From NCBI GenBank assembly GCA_006969625.1, contig CP030885.1, positions 2,305,430 to 2,369,429 on the forward strand: DNA of 64,000 nucleotides, given 5' to 3'. Origin of the DNA: Rhodospirillaceae bacterium (GTDB lineage: Bacteria; Pseudomonadota; Alphaproteobacteria; Kiloniellales; DSM-21159). The translations under genes and the position numbers were made by a program. Numbering within the stretch: position 1 is the first letter of the stretch; every line of letters starts with the position of its first letter. The notes under the pieces are model-generated. The model saw only the letters and a program-made list of their open reading frames with translations, had not been told where the DNA came from and made no database searches. Shown here in pieces: positions 48,136-57,162 of this stretch.

Positions 48136-48275
48136 CTAGAGCGCGATCGTCACTGGTGGAAGCGGATCCGCTTCCACCAGTGACGTGAATCGCTCTCTAA
48201 CTCTATGAATAGAGCAGGATTCACGTCTTGGATGGGATCGCCAAAGCGATTCCATCCAAGACGATCCTGCTCTAG
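48136..48275. repeat. Two-hairpin palindromic element between convergent genes (REP/MITE-like)
   Basis: A 140-bp element bounded by CTAGAGC (left) and GCTCTAG (right). Hairpin one contains a perfect 34-bp palindrome at 48150-48183, flanked by AGAGCG and CGCTCT. Hairpin two (48211-48273) has outer arms AGAGCAGGAT and ATCCTGCTCT and a 17-bp inner stem with one mismatch around loop CAAA. Both hairpins share related outer arms, a layout typical of paired extragenic palindromes. It fills nearly the whole gap between the cyclase and RidA genes, supplies the RidA stop codon, and probably acts as a two-way terminator. Confidence 0.75.
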
Positions 48276-48670
48276 GAGCCCGAGCCGCGGCGCTGGCAGA
48301 TGACGCGGATCTCCGCCAAGACCCCTTCAGTGATCAGCTCCGTCGTGCCGATCGACGACCAGGCCGGATAGGGCGGTTTGACGAATTCGTCCTTCACCTT
48401 TGTGAAGACCGCGAGGTGCCTGCGCAGATCCACTTGGTAGGTCGTCATCTCGACGACGTCCTCGAACCCCAGGTTCGCGGCAAGCAGCGTATCGCCCAGG
48501 AACCGGAAGGCGTCGCGGAACTGCGTTTCCGGATCCTCGGCGACCGATCCGTCCGGGCGGCATCCCGTCACGCCGGAGAAGAACACGAAGCCGCCGGCGT
48601 CGAGGGCCGGCGATAGGTGCCAGGTGTCGTGGAAATGCGCGAAGTCGGGTGCCGAGTAGGTCTTGCGCAA
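48272..48670 (-). CDS. RidA-family (YjgF/UK114) protein
   Basis: A 132-residue member of the RidA superfamily, whose archetype hydrolyses reactive enamine/imine intermediates. Segments include FVFFSGVTGCRPDGS, the FRFLGDTLLAANLGFEDVVEM core, and IGTTELITEGVLAEIRVI at the end. The canonical active-site Arg of RidA is expected near the C-terminus, and IRVICQRR is compatible with it. The start is TTG at 48670 behind an AAGGA site. Its stop codon TAG is formed by the end of the palindromic element. Confidence 0.83.
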   Translation of the reverse strand: MRKTYSAPDFAHFHDTWHLSPALDAGGFVFFSGVTGCRPDGSVAEDPETQFRDAFRFLGDTLLAANLGFEDVVEMTTYQVDLRRHLAVFTKVKDEFVKPPYPAWSSIGTTELITEGVLAEIRVICQRRGSGS

Positions 48671-48712
48671 GCTCTTCGATCCTTCTTCCTTCGGGTGCGC
48701 CGCGTGGCGAAC

Positions 48713-49768
48713 TCAGAAGCGCACGCCCAGGGTGACGGCGCCGAACAGGTCGTAGCGCTCCTCGCCCTTCTGTTCGGGGCTGCGCAGCACGGTGGTGAAG
48801 ACCAGGCGTGCCCGGTCGTACGACAGGGCCGCGCCGCCCTGCAGGTCGAAGACGAAACTGTTCTTCTCGACCGAGTGGCTGTCGGCCACGGTGTTGCCGT
48901 CCAGGAAGATGTTGCGGCCGACCGCGCGTCCCTCGGCACCGCCGAAGAGGTACCAGCCGAAGGAGTCCTGACGGGTGAAGAAGTCCGAGCCGGGGACCGA
49001 GGGGCGGATGCGCGGCGGCCCGAAGTCCTCGTCCGGCAGCCCGGCGCCGATTCGTAGCGTGGCGCCGGCGGCGCCATAGGTCATCACGTTGCCGACCGTC
49101 GCGCCCAGATGCGGCAGGGCGTCGAGCTGCACGCCGAGCAGTTCGACGGGCGCGCGCAGGCGCCACTTCCGCTCGTACGACAGCATCACGCCGGGCTCGT
49201 TCTCGAGCTGATTGTCCCAGCCGTCGGACTCGGCGACGTTGATGATGCGGTGAAACTCGTTCTGGACGAACTCGGCCTGCGCCCAGGGTCCGACCACGCC
49301 GATGTCCAGGTTCAGCGCCTCGTAGTTCTCGAATTTACGATCGTGGGTGACGACGCCGAAGCCGAGGTAGAGCCAGCCGGCGTAGGGCCGGTCGCTCTCG
49401 ACCAATGCCTCGGCGTCGGTGTCCGCCGGCGTGAAGATGCTCTGGCCGAGAGAGAGCTTCCAGCGGCGCTTCGGAAAGGGCCGGAAGAAGGGCACGTCGC
49501 GCGCCAGGCTCTCCAGCTCCTCCGATGCGGCGTCGCCATCGCCCCAACAACCGACGCCGACCTCCGGGAACAGCAGCGAAAGCCGCAGGCCGTTGGTGTA
49601 GTTGCGATCGGTGGCGGCGATCCGGTCGTTCTCGACCTGCGCGCTGGCGATCACGTCGCAGGCCGACTCAAGACCCTGCGCAGCCGCACCGACCGGCGTG
49701 AGGAGCGCAGCCAGGGCCACCAGCAGAGCGCATGGGATCGTGCGGAAGCGGCGCGCGACGAGGGGCAT
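48713..49768 (-). CDS. Outer-membrane lipid A 3'-O-deacylase, LpxR-like (DUF2219)
   Basis: A 351-residue protein with a signal peptide (cut probably after VGAAA, about 30) and beta-barrel composition ending in LGVRF with a terminal Phe. The LpxR signature appears: [16 protein letters not shown] (Asn 47, Asp 48), [11 protein letters not shown], and the active-site His about 173 in QNEFHRIIN. LpxR removes the 3'-acyloxyacyl chain of lipid A at the cell surface. Activity is inferred from these residues. The ribosome-binding site is poor. It is about 40 bases upstream of RidA on the same strand. Confidence 0.82.
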   Translation of the reverse strand: MPLVARRFRTIPCALLVALAALLTPVGAAAQGLESACDVIASAQVENDRIAATDRNYTNGLRLSLLFPEVGVGCWGDGDAASEELESLARDVPFFRPFPKRRWKLSLGQSIFTPADTDAEALVESDRPYAGWLYLGFGVVTHDRKFENYEALNLDIGVVGPWAQAEFVQNEFHRIINVAESDGWDNQLENEPGVMLSYERKWRLRAPVELLGVQLDALPHLGATVGNVMTYGAAGATLRIGAGLPDEDFGPPRIRPSVPGSDFFTRQDSFGWYLFGGAEGRAVGRNIFLDGNTVADSHSVEKNSFVFDLQGGAALSYDRARLVFTTVLRSPEQKGEERYDLFGAVTLGVRF

Positions 49769-49930
49769 GCGAAAGGCGATCCTGGAGTCTGCAGGCGACG
49801 ACAGGGTGCCGAAGCCATTGTGGAAACCGCAGGCGACAAGAGCCGTTGCCGCAAGCGCCGCGTTTCGCGCAAGCTAACGCCAAGCGCAGCCGGTTGCACC
49901 CGCTACGACCCTCGTCTATCTCTCGAAGCT

Positions 49931-51310
49931 ATGATGGCACACACGCCCATCCATGTCGTCGGCGGCGGTCTCGCGGGCTCCGAGGCCGCTTGGCAGATCG
50001 CGCGCCAGGGCGTGCCCGTGGTGCTGCACGAGATGCGCCCCGCACGCGGCACCGAAGCGCACAAGACCGACGGCCTGGCCGAGCTGGTCTGCTCCAACTC
50101 CTTCCGATCCGACGACGCGCTCCACAACGCGGTCGGCCTGCTGCACGAGGAGATGCGGCGCTGCGGCTCGCTGATCATGGCGAGCGGCGACGCCCACAAG
50201 CTGCCGGCGGGCGGCGCACTGGCGGTCGATCGCGACGGATTCTCCGCCGCGGTGACCGCTGCGCTGGAGTCCGACCCGCTGATCGCCATTCAGCGCGAAG
50301 AGGTCGCTGGCCTGCCCCCATCCGAATGGGATTCGGTGATTCTGGCGACCGGCCCCCTCACCTCGGCGGCTCTGGCCGAGGCCATCGGGGCGCTCTCGGG
50401 CGAAGCCTACCTGGCCTTCTTCGATGCCATCGCGCCGATCGTCTACAAGGACACGATCGACTTCTCGAAGGCCTGGATGCAGTCCCGCTACGACAAGCCG
50501 GGCCCCGGCGGCTCGGGCAAGGACTACATAAACTGCCCCTTCACGAAACAGGAGTACGAGACCTTCGTCGCCGCTCTGCTGGCCGGCGAGACGACCGAAT
50601 TCAAGGACTGGGAGAAGGACACGCCCTATTTCGAGGGCTGCCTGCCGATCGAGGTGATGGCCGCGCGCGGAATCGACACGCTGCGTTACGGCCCGATGAA
50701 GCCGGTCGGCCTGACCGATCCGCGCACGGGGCGCCAGCCCTATGCCGTGCTGCAGCTCCGCCAGGACAACGCGCTCGGCACGCTCTACAATCTGGTCGGC
50801 TTCCAGACCAAGCTGAAGTACGGGCAGCAGGCTGAGATCTTCCGCACGATCCCTGGCCTGGAGCAGGCCGGCTTCGCCCGGCTCGGCGGGCTGCACCGCA
50901 ACACCTTCATCAACGCACCGCGCCTGCTCGACGGCGAACTACGCCTGAGGGCCGAGCCGCGTCTGCGCTTCGCCGGCCAGATCACCGGTGTCGAGGGCTA
51001 TGTCGAGTCGGCCGCCGTGGGCATCCTCGCAGGTCGTTTCGCGGCGGCCGAACGCAAGGGCGAGACGCTTGCGCCGCCGCCGGCCACCACCGCCCTGGGC
51101 GCGCTGCTGAACCATATCACCGGCGGCGCGGACGCCGAGACCTTCCAGCCGATGAACGTCAACTTCGGCCTCTTCCCGCCGCTCGAACGCGGCCCCGACG
51201 GCAAGAAGATCAAGAAGCGGGAGCGCAAGCCGGCTCTGGCGCGCCGGGCGCTGTCCGAGCTCGACACCTGGCTGGGCCGTCCCGCGCCCGCCGAAGCCGC
51301 CGCCGAGTAG
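49931..51310 (+). CDS. trmFO: Folate-dependent tRNA U54 methyltransferase
   Basis: FAD-dependent enzyme that makes ribothymidine at tRNA position 54 using methylene-tetrahydrofolate. The 459 residues begin with the FAD-binding [14 protein letters not shown] (about 8-21). They contain the family hallmarks [33 protein letters not shown] and [11 protein letters not shown] with [14 protein letters not shown]. Two adjacent ATGs (49931, 49934) are possible starts; the longer open frame upstream is not conserved. The TerB-like gene follows 6 bases after its stop. Confidence 0.96.
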   Translation: MMAHTPIHVVGGGLAGSEAAWQIARQGVPVVLHEMRPARGTEAHKTDGLAELVCSNSFRSDDALHNAVGLLHEEMRRCGSLIMASGDAHKLPAGGALAVDRDGFSAAVTAALESDPLIAIQREEVAGLPPSEWDSVILATGPLTSAALAEAIGALSGEAYLAFFDAIAPIVYKDTIDFSKAWMQSRYDKPGPGGSGKDYINCPFTKQEYETFVAALLAGETTEFKDWEKDTPYFEGCLPIEVMAARGIDTLRYGPMKPVGLTDPRTGRQPYAVLQLRQDNALGTLYNLVGFQTKLKYGQQAEIFRTIPGLEQAGFARLGGLHRNTFINAPRLLDGELRLRAEPRLRFAGQITGVEGYVESAAVGILAGRFAAAERKGETLAPPPATTALGALLNHITGGADAETFQPMNVNFGLFPPLERGPDGKKIKKRERKPALARRALSELDTWLGRPAPAEAAAE

Positions 51311-51316
51311 CCGCCC

Positions 51317-51751
51317 ATGGCCGTGTTCGCCCACCTGCGCGAGCTGCTGCACACCCAGGCGGAGCGGATGCGCCACAAGCCCTTTCTGAAGGCCACCATG
51401 GCCGGCGCCGCCCTGGTCGCCACCGCCGACGGTGAGGTCTCCTTCGCCGAACGGATGCGCATGGACCGATTGCTTGAGGAGTTGGAGGGGCTGCGGGTTC
51501 ACGACGTGCACGCCGCCGTCGACCTGTTCAACGACTTCGTGGCGGTGCTGGAGGCCGACCGAGCCGAGGGCCGCACCCAGGTCTTCGAGGCGGTGCGCCG
51601 CCTGGCCGAAGACCCCGAGGCAGGACGGCTTCTGCTGCGCGTCTGCCTGCTGATCTCGGAGGCCGACGGCGACTACCTGGCCAGCGAGCGGCGCGCGCTC
51701 GAGGATCTCGCCGATTGCCTCGGCCTGGCGCCGCCGCAGGCGACGGTCTGA
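51317..51751 (+). CDS. TerB-like protein
   Basis: A 144-residue helical protein of the TerB superfamily. Two EF-hand-like acidic repeats are visible: ATADGEVSFAERMRMDRLL and ISEADGDYLASERRALEDLA. The name comes from tellurite-resistance operons, but stand-alone TerB proteins are common and their role is unclear. Translation is probably coupled to trmFO, 6 bases upstream. It is convergent with the NDUFAF6-like gene. Confidence 0.82.
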   Translation: MAVFAHLRELLHTQAERMRHKPFLKATMAGAALVATADGEVSFAERMRMDRLLEELEGLRVHDVHAAVDLFNDFVAVLEADRAEGRTQVFEAVRRLAEDPEAGRLLLRVCLLISEADGDYLASERRALEDLADCLGLAPPQATV

Positions 51752-51761
51752 GGCGCGAGGC

Positions 51762-52619
51762 TCAGTAGCGACCGCGCAACGCCGCTCTCCCGAGCACCAG
51801 GGCCCGCCACCCCGGCACCGCTTGTACAAGCGGATGGAACGGATCGAAGTCCGCACGCTCCAACCGCGCCAAGTAGGTGTCCGCCAGGCGGGCCGGCAGC
51901 AAAGCCGGCAGGGCCGCTTTCGGCACTTCTCCGCGCAGCCGGCGCGCCTCGGCCAGCCGCTCGCGGGCGCGCTTGGCCAGCCGCATCGCCACGCCCGACA
52001 GCGCATCCGAGCCCTGAAGCTCGAACAGCGCGCGGCGTTCGACGCCGGCGACGTTCAGATGGTCCTCGGGCAGGTAAAGCCGCTTCTGTGCGGCATGGAA
52101 GGGCACTGCGCGCAGCAGACCGGTCAGCGCCCAGGCGATGCCCACCTGACGGGCAGCCTGACGGCTCGCCTCGGTCTCGGCATCGAGGATCTGCAAGGCC
52201 AGCAATTGTAGGGTCGCGCTGGTATCCTCGGCATAGCGCTCCAGAGCCGCCAGGTCGGCAGGCGGCGCCGGCTCCAGATCGCGTTCGCGCGCCGCGAGCA
52301 GCCGTTCGAACGGCGCCTGGTCCAGGCGACGGCTGCGAATCGCCTCGGCCAGCGGCTCGGCGACCTGGTGCTTGCGCCCACCGCCCGCGTAGGCTTCCTC
52401 GAGCGCCTCGCGCCACCACTGCAGGCGGATCTGGCCGAGTATCGGCTCGCTCACCAGCTCGGCCGTCTTGGCCACCTCGAGGTTGAAGGCGTAGAGGGCA
52501 AAGAGGTCGGGGCGCCGGTCGGCCGGCGCGAAAAGGCTGACGAGAAACCGGTCGCGGTCGTGCGTGCGCACCTCGCCGCCGCAGTAGCCGAGATCGCGGT
52601 GAGAGGTATCGTGCGCCAT
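51762..52619 (-). CDS. Squalene/phytoene-synthase-family protein, NDUFAF6-like
   Basis: A 285-residue helical protein of the squalene/phytoene synthase fold. The conserved segment LYAFNLEVAKTAELVSEP with IRLQWWREAL matches NDUFAF6, a mitochondrial complex I assembly factor, rather than true synthases. The first Asp-rich substrate motif is lost and the second is reduced to ERYAEDTSA. A role in respiratory complex assembly is therefore more likely than terpenoid synthesis. In alphaproteobacteria this gene commonly accompanies secDF and the NDUFAF3-like gene; here two plus-strand genes separate them. Confidence 0.75.
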   Translation of the reverse strand: MAHDTSHRDLGYCGGEVRTHDRDRFLVSLFAPADRRPDLFALYAFNLEVAKTAELVSEPILGQIRLQWWREALEEAYAGGGRKHQVAEPLAEAIRSRRLDQAPFERLLAARERDLEPAPPADLAALERYAEDTSATLQLLALQILDAETEASRQAARQVGIAWALTGLLRAVPFHAAQKRLYLPEDHLNVAGVERRALFELQGSDALSGVAMRLAKRARERLAEARRLRGEVPKAALPALLPARLADTYLARLERADFDPFHPLVQAVPGWRALVLGRAALRGRY

Positions 52620-52834
52620 CGGAAGCCCTGCCGGTCGTCGGGAGCGGATGCATCCGCCGTCGGAACCCGCTAAAGCTAGGAATGGTTCACATCGGCGTAC
52701 GTCCGCCTATGTATGCCGGGCGGGCCTCGGTAAAACTCCCAATCGTTCAAGGGGTTCTGTTCCCCGGGATGTCGGCGCCCACCCGATCCGAGCCGGACGC
52801 AAAAACCGGTTTCATCCACCTGAGGAGAGACGTC

Positions 52835-53431
52835 ATGCCCTTCGACCTGCCCGAGCTGCCCTACGCGAAGGACGCGCTCGAGCCGCACTACTCCGCCAAG
52901 ACCCTCGAATTCCACCACGGCAAGCACCACAACGCCTACGTTACCAAGACCAACGAGCTGGTCGCCGGTACCGAGCTGGACGGCAAGCCGATCGAAGAGG
53001 TGATCGCCGCCGCCAAGGCCAAGGGCGACACCACCCTGTTCAACCAGTCGGCCCAGATCTGGAACCACACCTTCTTCTGGCACGGCATGAAGCCGGGCGG
53101 CGGCGGTGCGCCCAGCGGTGCGGTGGCCGAGGCGATCGACAAGGCCTTCGGCAGCTACGAGGAGTTCGTCAAGCAGTTCAAGGCCAAGGCCGCAGGCAAC
53201 TTCGGCTCCGGCTGGACCTGGCTGGTCAAGACTGCGAACGGCGTGGAGATCGTCAACACCGACGACGCCGACACGCCGCTGGCGCACGACGGCATGACGC
53301 CGCTGCTGACCGTGGACGTCTGGGAGCACGCCTACTACCTCGACTACCAGAACCGCCGGCCGGACTACGTGCAGGCCTACTTCGACCATCTGGTCAACTG
53401 GGACTTCGCCAACCTGAACATGGCGAAGTAG
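52835..53431 (+). CDS. sodB: Iron-type superoxide dismutase
   Basis: A 198-residue Fe/Mn-family enzyme that converts superoxide to oxygen and hydrogen peroxide. Metal ligands are His 27 (FHHGKHHNAY), His 78 (QIWNHTFFWHG), Asp 161 and His 165 (DVWEHAYYLDYQN). The NHTFFW and GSGWTWLV segments point to the iron type. No signal peptide, so cytoplasmic. The ATG at 52835 has TGAGGAGAG upstream. A hairpin after the stop is a likely terminator, so it is monocistronic. Confidence 0.95.
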   Translation: MPFDLPELPYAKDALEPHYSAKTLEFHHGKHHNAYVTKTNELVAGTELDGKPIEEVIAAAKAKGDTTLFNQSAQIWNHTFFWHGMKPGGGGAPSGAVAEAIDKAFGSYEEFVKQFKAKAAGNFGSGWTWLVKTANGVEIVNTDDADTPLAHDGMTPLLTVDVWEHAYYLDYQNRRPDYVQAYFDHLVNWDFANLNMAK

Positions 53432-53458
53432 CCACGCAGCGCGAGTTCGCTGACGTCC

Positions 53459-53491
53459 GAGGGCCGGCGCCCCATTCGGGAGCCGGCCCTC
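53459..53491 (+). terminator. Terminator of sodB
   Basis: GAGGGCCGGC (53459-53468) pairs exactly with GCCGGCCCTC (53482-53491) around a 13-base loop, followed by TTCG. The stem is strong and lies 27 bases past the sodB stop, but the T-run is short. Confidence 0.6.
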
Positions 53492-53555
53492 TTCGCGTCC
53501 GGCCGCTTGATCCGGCTCATGGTGGCGGGAACGCCGAAGAGGCAACCTAGCGGGC

Positions 53556-54137
53556 ATGTCGCGAAAGCTGCTTCTGATTGACGGACATCCCGACCCGGAT
53601 CCGGGGCGGCTCATCCACGCGCTGACGCAGGCCTACGCGCGCGGCGCCGAGGCTGCCGGGCACGAGGTGCGGCAGATCCGGGTCGCCGAGCTGGACTTTC
53701 CCCTCATTCGCACTGGGCGTGCGTTCCTCGAGGATGCACCGCCGCCCGACATCGCGGCGGTACAGACGGACATTGCCTGGGCCGAGCATCTGGTCATTCT
53801 TTACCCGCTCTGGCTCGGCACTCTGCCTGCGCTCCTGAAGGGCTTCTTCGAGCAGGCGCTGCGCCCCGGCTTCGCCTTCGACCCCGAGCGCGGCCCCTTC
53901 GACCCGAAGCTCGAGGGCCGCACCGCACGCATCGTCGTCACCATGGAGATGCCTGCGCTCGTCTACCGCTGGCTCTACCGCGCGCACAGCCTGAAGAGCC
54001 TCGAACGCAACATCCTGAAGCTGTGCGGCATCAAGACGGTCGGCGAGACGCTGCTCGGCGGCTTGGAGACGACGTCGGACGCCACCCGCCAGGGCTGGGT
54101 GGCGAAGCTGGAAAAGCTCGGCCGGCGCGGCCACTAG
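53556..54137 (+). CDS. Flavodoxin-fold NAD(P)H oxidoreductase (KefF/MdaB-like)
   Basis: A 193-residue protein of the NAD(P)H dehydrogenase (quinone) family. It begins KLLLIDGHPDPDPGR, the FMN phosphate region, and has LVILYPLWLGTLPALLKGFFE, which lines the active site. The family reduces quinones or nitro compounds, and the substrate is unknown. It lies after sodB on the same strand but beyond a terminator. Its TAG stop overlaps the stop of the NDUFAF3-like gene in a shared CTAG. Confidence 0.83.
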   Translation: MSRKLLLIDGHPDPDPGRLIHALTQAYARGAEAAGHEVRQIRVAELDFPLIRTGRAFLEDAPPPDIAAVQTDIAWAEHLVILYPLWLGTLPALLKGFFEQALRPGFAFDPERGPFDPKLEGRTARIVVTMEMPALVYRWLYRAHSLKSLERNILKLCGIKTVGETLLGGLETTSDATRQGWVAKLEKLGRRGH

Positions 54138-54517
54138 ACCGCGATTAAGGCGGCTGCGACGCGTCGACTTTCGGTCTGCAGGAGGTTGAATGTGCGCGCC
54201 GCCGCGCCGGTGTCCATGAGTTCCGGCACCGGGCCTCGGTCGCGAATGGCGCGGCGCAAGGCCGATGGCAGGAACCGCATCTTGGCGCCGGTGCCGATCA
54301 GCAGCACTTCATAGGCCGGCTCGCTGTCCAGCAGGAAGGCCAGGCTTTCCGGCGTGATCTCGCTGGCGGCCGTTACGGCCCAGGGCGCCACGGCGCTCGC
54401 TCCCACTTGGATCGAGCCCTGGTGCAAGGTCCCGGCCACCTGGAAGCCGGCGGGCCCGTAGCCCTCGACAAGCAACCGGCCCTCGCCGGGATCGGGCGTG
54501 ATGTCGGCGTCGCGCAT
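54134..54517 (-). CDS. Mth938-like (NDUFAF3-type) protein
   Basis: A 127-residue protein of the Mth938/DUF498 family: GRLLVEGYGPAGFQVAG, PWAVTAASEITPESL and YEVLLIGTGAKMRFLP with ALRRAIRDRG. The human relative NDUFAF3 helps assemble complex I, and bacterial copies commonly sit next to secDF as here. It starts 5 bases downstream of the secF stop, so it is the last gene of the yajC-secD-secF operon. Its own stop overlaps the convergent oxidoreductase gene by 4 bases. Confidence 0.85.
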   Translation of the reverse strand: MRDADITPDPGEGRLLVEGYGPAGFQVAGTLHQGSIQVGASAVAPWAVTAASEITPESLAFLLDSEPAYEVLLIGTGAKMRFLPSALRRAIRDRGPVPELMDTGAAARTFNLLQTESRRVAAALIAV

Positions 54518-54522
54518 GGCGC

Positions 54523-55500
54523 TCAGGTGGCCGACTTGGCGCCGGTGTCAAGCGGCTCGCTGCCCTCGCTTTCCTTGTCGCCGGCATCGCCGCCGGTCAT
54601 CTGCTCGCGGCGCAGCCCCATGTAGTAGAGCAGCGGCACGGCGAGTCCGATCGAGGAGTAGGTGCCGATCACCACGCCCCAGATCAGGCCCGAGGTGAAA
54701 CCGCGGATCACCTCCCCGCCGAAGGCCGCCAGGGCGATCAGCGCCAGCAAGGTGGTGACCGAGGTCAGCAAGGTGCGCGACAGCGTCTTGTTCACCGCCA
54801 TATTGAGCAGCTCCGGCATCGCCATCTTCTTGTATTTTCGGAGCTTCTCGCGAACCCGGTCGAACACCACGACGGTGTCGTTGATCGAATAGCCGGCGAT
54901 CGTCAGCACCGCCGCCAAGGTCGCCAGATTGAACTCGATCTGCGTCACCGCGAAGAAGCCGATGGTAGCGATGACGTCGTGCGCCAGCGCGACCAGCGCG
55001 GCCAGGCCGAATTGCCACTCGAACCGCAGCCAGATGTAGATGCCGATCGCCGCGAGTGCGAGAACGGTCGCGAGAATGCCGGCCTGGCGCAGCTCGGCGC
55101 CGACCTTCGGGCCGACGAACTCGATGCGGCGGTATTCCGCCACCCGCTCTCCGAGCACCTGCTGGACCTGCTCTATGGCGGCGCGCTGCTCCTCCTCCCC
55201 GCCGTCCTGCCGGCTGATGTTGAGCAACAGGACGTCGGGCGCGCCGAACTCCTGCAGTGTGATCTCGCCGAGATCGAGGTCCCCCAACTCGGCGCGCAGC
55301 GCGCCCAGATCGGCGGGCTCGCGGGTTTCCACCTCCATCAGGATGCCGCCGCGGAAATCGACGCCGAAGTTCAGACCCTGCGTCAGGAAGGCGGTCAGGG
55401 AGCCGAGCACCAGGAAGGCGGAGAAGGCCAGGAACAGCGCCCGCTTGCCGAGGAAGTCGAGCTTCGGTTCGATCGGGAGGAGCTTGATGAGAGCAGGCAT
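54523..55500 (-). CDS. secF: Protein translocase subunit SecF
   Basis: Inner-membrane partner of SecD that uses the proton-motive force to complete protein export. The 325 residues show the first helix and periplasmic P1 domain (GLNFGVDFRGGILMEV), then the five-helix bundle with TIGFFAVTQIEF, TIAGYSINDTVVVFDRVRE and VNKTLSRTLLTSVTTLLAL. A short acidic cytoplasmic tail ends in TGAKSAT. It is 30 bases downstream of secD in the same operon. Confidence 0.96.
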   Translation of the reverse strand: MPALIKLLPIEPKLDFLGKRALFLAFSAFLVLGSLTAFLTQGLNFGVDFRGGILMEVETREPADLGALRAELGDLDLGEITLQEFGAPDVLLLNISRQDGGEEEQRAAIEQVQQVLGERVAEYRRIEFVGPKVGAELRQAGILATVLALAAIGIYIWLRFEWQFGLAALVALAHDVIATIGFFAVTQIEFNLATLAAVLTIAGYSINDTVVVFDRVREKLRKYKKMAMPELLNMAVNKTLSRTLLTSVTTLLALIALAAFGGEVIRGFTSGLIWGVVIGTYSSIGLAVPLLYYMGLRREQMTGGDAGDKESEGSEPLDTGAKSAT

Positions 55501-55530
55501 GGAGCCGGGTGTCCTAGAGGTCTTCGGCCG

Positions 55531-57099
55531 TCAGATCGGCAACGCCCTGGCGGCGGTCTTGCGGCGGCGCAGCCAGGTCACGACGAACAGGCGGGTCACC
55601 ATGATGGCGGTGAACATGGAGGTCAGGATGCCGATCGCCAGGGTGACCGCGAAGCCCTTGATCGGACCGGAGCCGAACTGGAACAGCAGCAGCGCTGCGA
55701 TCAGCGTCGTCAGGTTGGAGTCGATAATTGTCGTCAGTGCCCGCTTGTAACCGGCATCGATCGCCGAGACCGGCCCACGGCCAAGCCGCGCCTCCTCCCG
55801 GATGCGCTCGAATATCAGCACGTTGGCGTCGACCGCCATGCCGATGGTCAGCACGATGCCGGCGATGCCGGGCAGCGTCAGCGTCGCCCCGAGACCGGAG
55901 AGGGCGGCGGCGATCAGCACCAGGTTGAAGGCCAAGGCGACGTTGGCGAAGAGGCCGAACAGCCCGTAGCTGGCGCCCATGAAGACCATCACCAGGATCA
56001 GGCCGAGGACGGCGGCCAACTCGCCCGCGCGGATCGAGTCGGCGCCAAGGCCGGGGCCGACCGAGCGCTGCTCGATCACCGTCAGCGGCGCCGGCAGGGC
56101 GCCGGCGCGCAGCAGCAGGGCCAGGTCCTGCGCCTCCTGCACCGAGAAGCTGCCGCTGATGACGCCGCTGCCCCCCAGAATCGGCTCGCGGATCACCGGT
56201 GCCGAGATCACCTTGTTGTCAAGGACGATCGCGAACGGCCGACCGACGTTCTCCTGCGTCGCCTGGCCGAAGCGCTGCGCGCCGGTCGAATCGAAACGGA
56301 AGTTGACCACCGGCTGACCGTCCTGGAAGGTCGGTTGCGCATCGGTCAGGTTTTCGCCCGAGACCATGATGCGTTTGCGCACCACGATGTCGCCGCCGCC
56401 GGCGGCGCCGTCCTCGAACGGCAGGAGTTCGGAGCCCGGCGGGACCGGGTCGATGCCGGGCCGCACCTCCTCGTTGACGAGCTGGAAGGTCAGCTTGGCG
56501 GTCTGGCCCAGGATGTCGATCAGACGCTCGGGGTTCTCGACGCCCGGCACCTGCACCAGGATGCGCTCGTCGCCCTGGCGCTGGATTGCGGGTTCGCGCG
56601 TGCCCATCTCGTCGATGCGCCGGCGGACGATCTCGATCGACTGCTGCAGCACGTTGATGCGGCGCTCGTCCTTGACCTGCTGTGTCAGCTCGATCTCGCC
56701 CTCGCCCGTGTCGCCGTCGGTCGACAGGCGCGCCTCGCCGACGAACTGTGCGAGGGCTTCGCGCGCCGGTTCTGCCTGGGTCGGATCGCGCAGCAGGAAG
56801 GACACCAGGTCGCCCTCGGCGCGCAGGCCGGTGTAGCCGATACGTTCGCGGCGCAGCTCGCTGCGCACCGTGTCGACGAGATTGTCGAGCTGCTCCTGGA
56901 AGACGGCCTCCATCTCGACTTCCAGCAGCAGCGACGAGCCGCCCTGGAGATCGAGGCCGAGGTTGACCTGGTCGCTCGGCAGCCAACTCGGCAGCGCCTC
57001 GGTCGTGGCGCGCGAGAAGAGATTCGGAGCGGCAAACAGCAGACCGAACACGATCACGCCGAGCACGACCAGAACTTGCCAGCGAGAGTACTGGACCAT
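55531..57099 (-). CDS. secD: Protein translocase subunit SecD
   Basis: A 522-residue membrane protein with one N-terminal helix, a large periplasmic domain (NLGLDLQGGSSLLLEV through VQEAQDLALLLRAGALPAP) and a five-helix C-terminal bundle. Functional segments are GMAVDANVLIFERIREE and DSNLTTLIAALLLFQFG. The ATG at 57099 has AAGGGA 5 bases upstream and is preferred to an in-frame start 18 codons earlier. It lies between yajC and secF. Confidence 0.96.
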   Translation of the reverse strand: MVQYSRWQVLVVLGVIVFGLLFAAPNLFSRATTEALPSWLPSDQVNLGLDLQGGSSLLLEVEMEAVFQEQLDNLVDTVRSELRRERIGYTGLRAEGDLVSFLLRDPTQAEPAREALAQFVGEARLSTDGDTGEGEIELTQQVKDERRINVLQQSIEIVRRRIDEMGTREPAIQRQGDERILVQVPGVENPERLIDILGQTAKLTFQLVNEEVRPGIDPVPPGSELLPFEDGAAGGGDIVVRKRIMVSGENLTDAQPTFQDGQPVVNFRFDSTGAQRFGQATQENVGRPFAIVLDNKVISAPVIREPILGGSGVISGSFSVQEAQDLALLLRAGALPAPLTVIEQRSVGPGLGADSIRAGELAAVLGLILVMVFMGASYGLFGLFANVALAFNLVLIAAALSGLGATLTLPGIAGIVLTIGMAVDANVLIFERIREEARLGRGPVSAIDAGYKRALTTIIDSNLTTLIAALLLFQFGSGPIKGFAVTLAIGILTSMFTAIMVTRLFVVTWLRRRKTAARALPI

Positions 57100-57162
57100 G
57101 GATCCCTTGAACCCTATCGGCGCCGCCGGCGCTGCCGCGCGGCGCATCGTCAATCAGCCGGG

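Noticed and set aside
51762..52619. Squalene/phytoene synthase family gene considered as a carotenoid or hopanoid enzyme
   Set aside because: The Asp-rich motif is missing and no terpenoid genes are nearby; NDUFAF6-like segments fit better.
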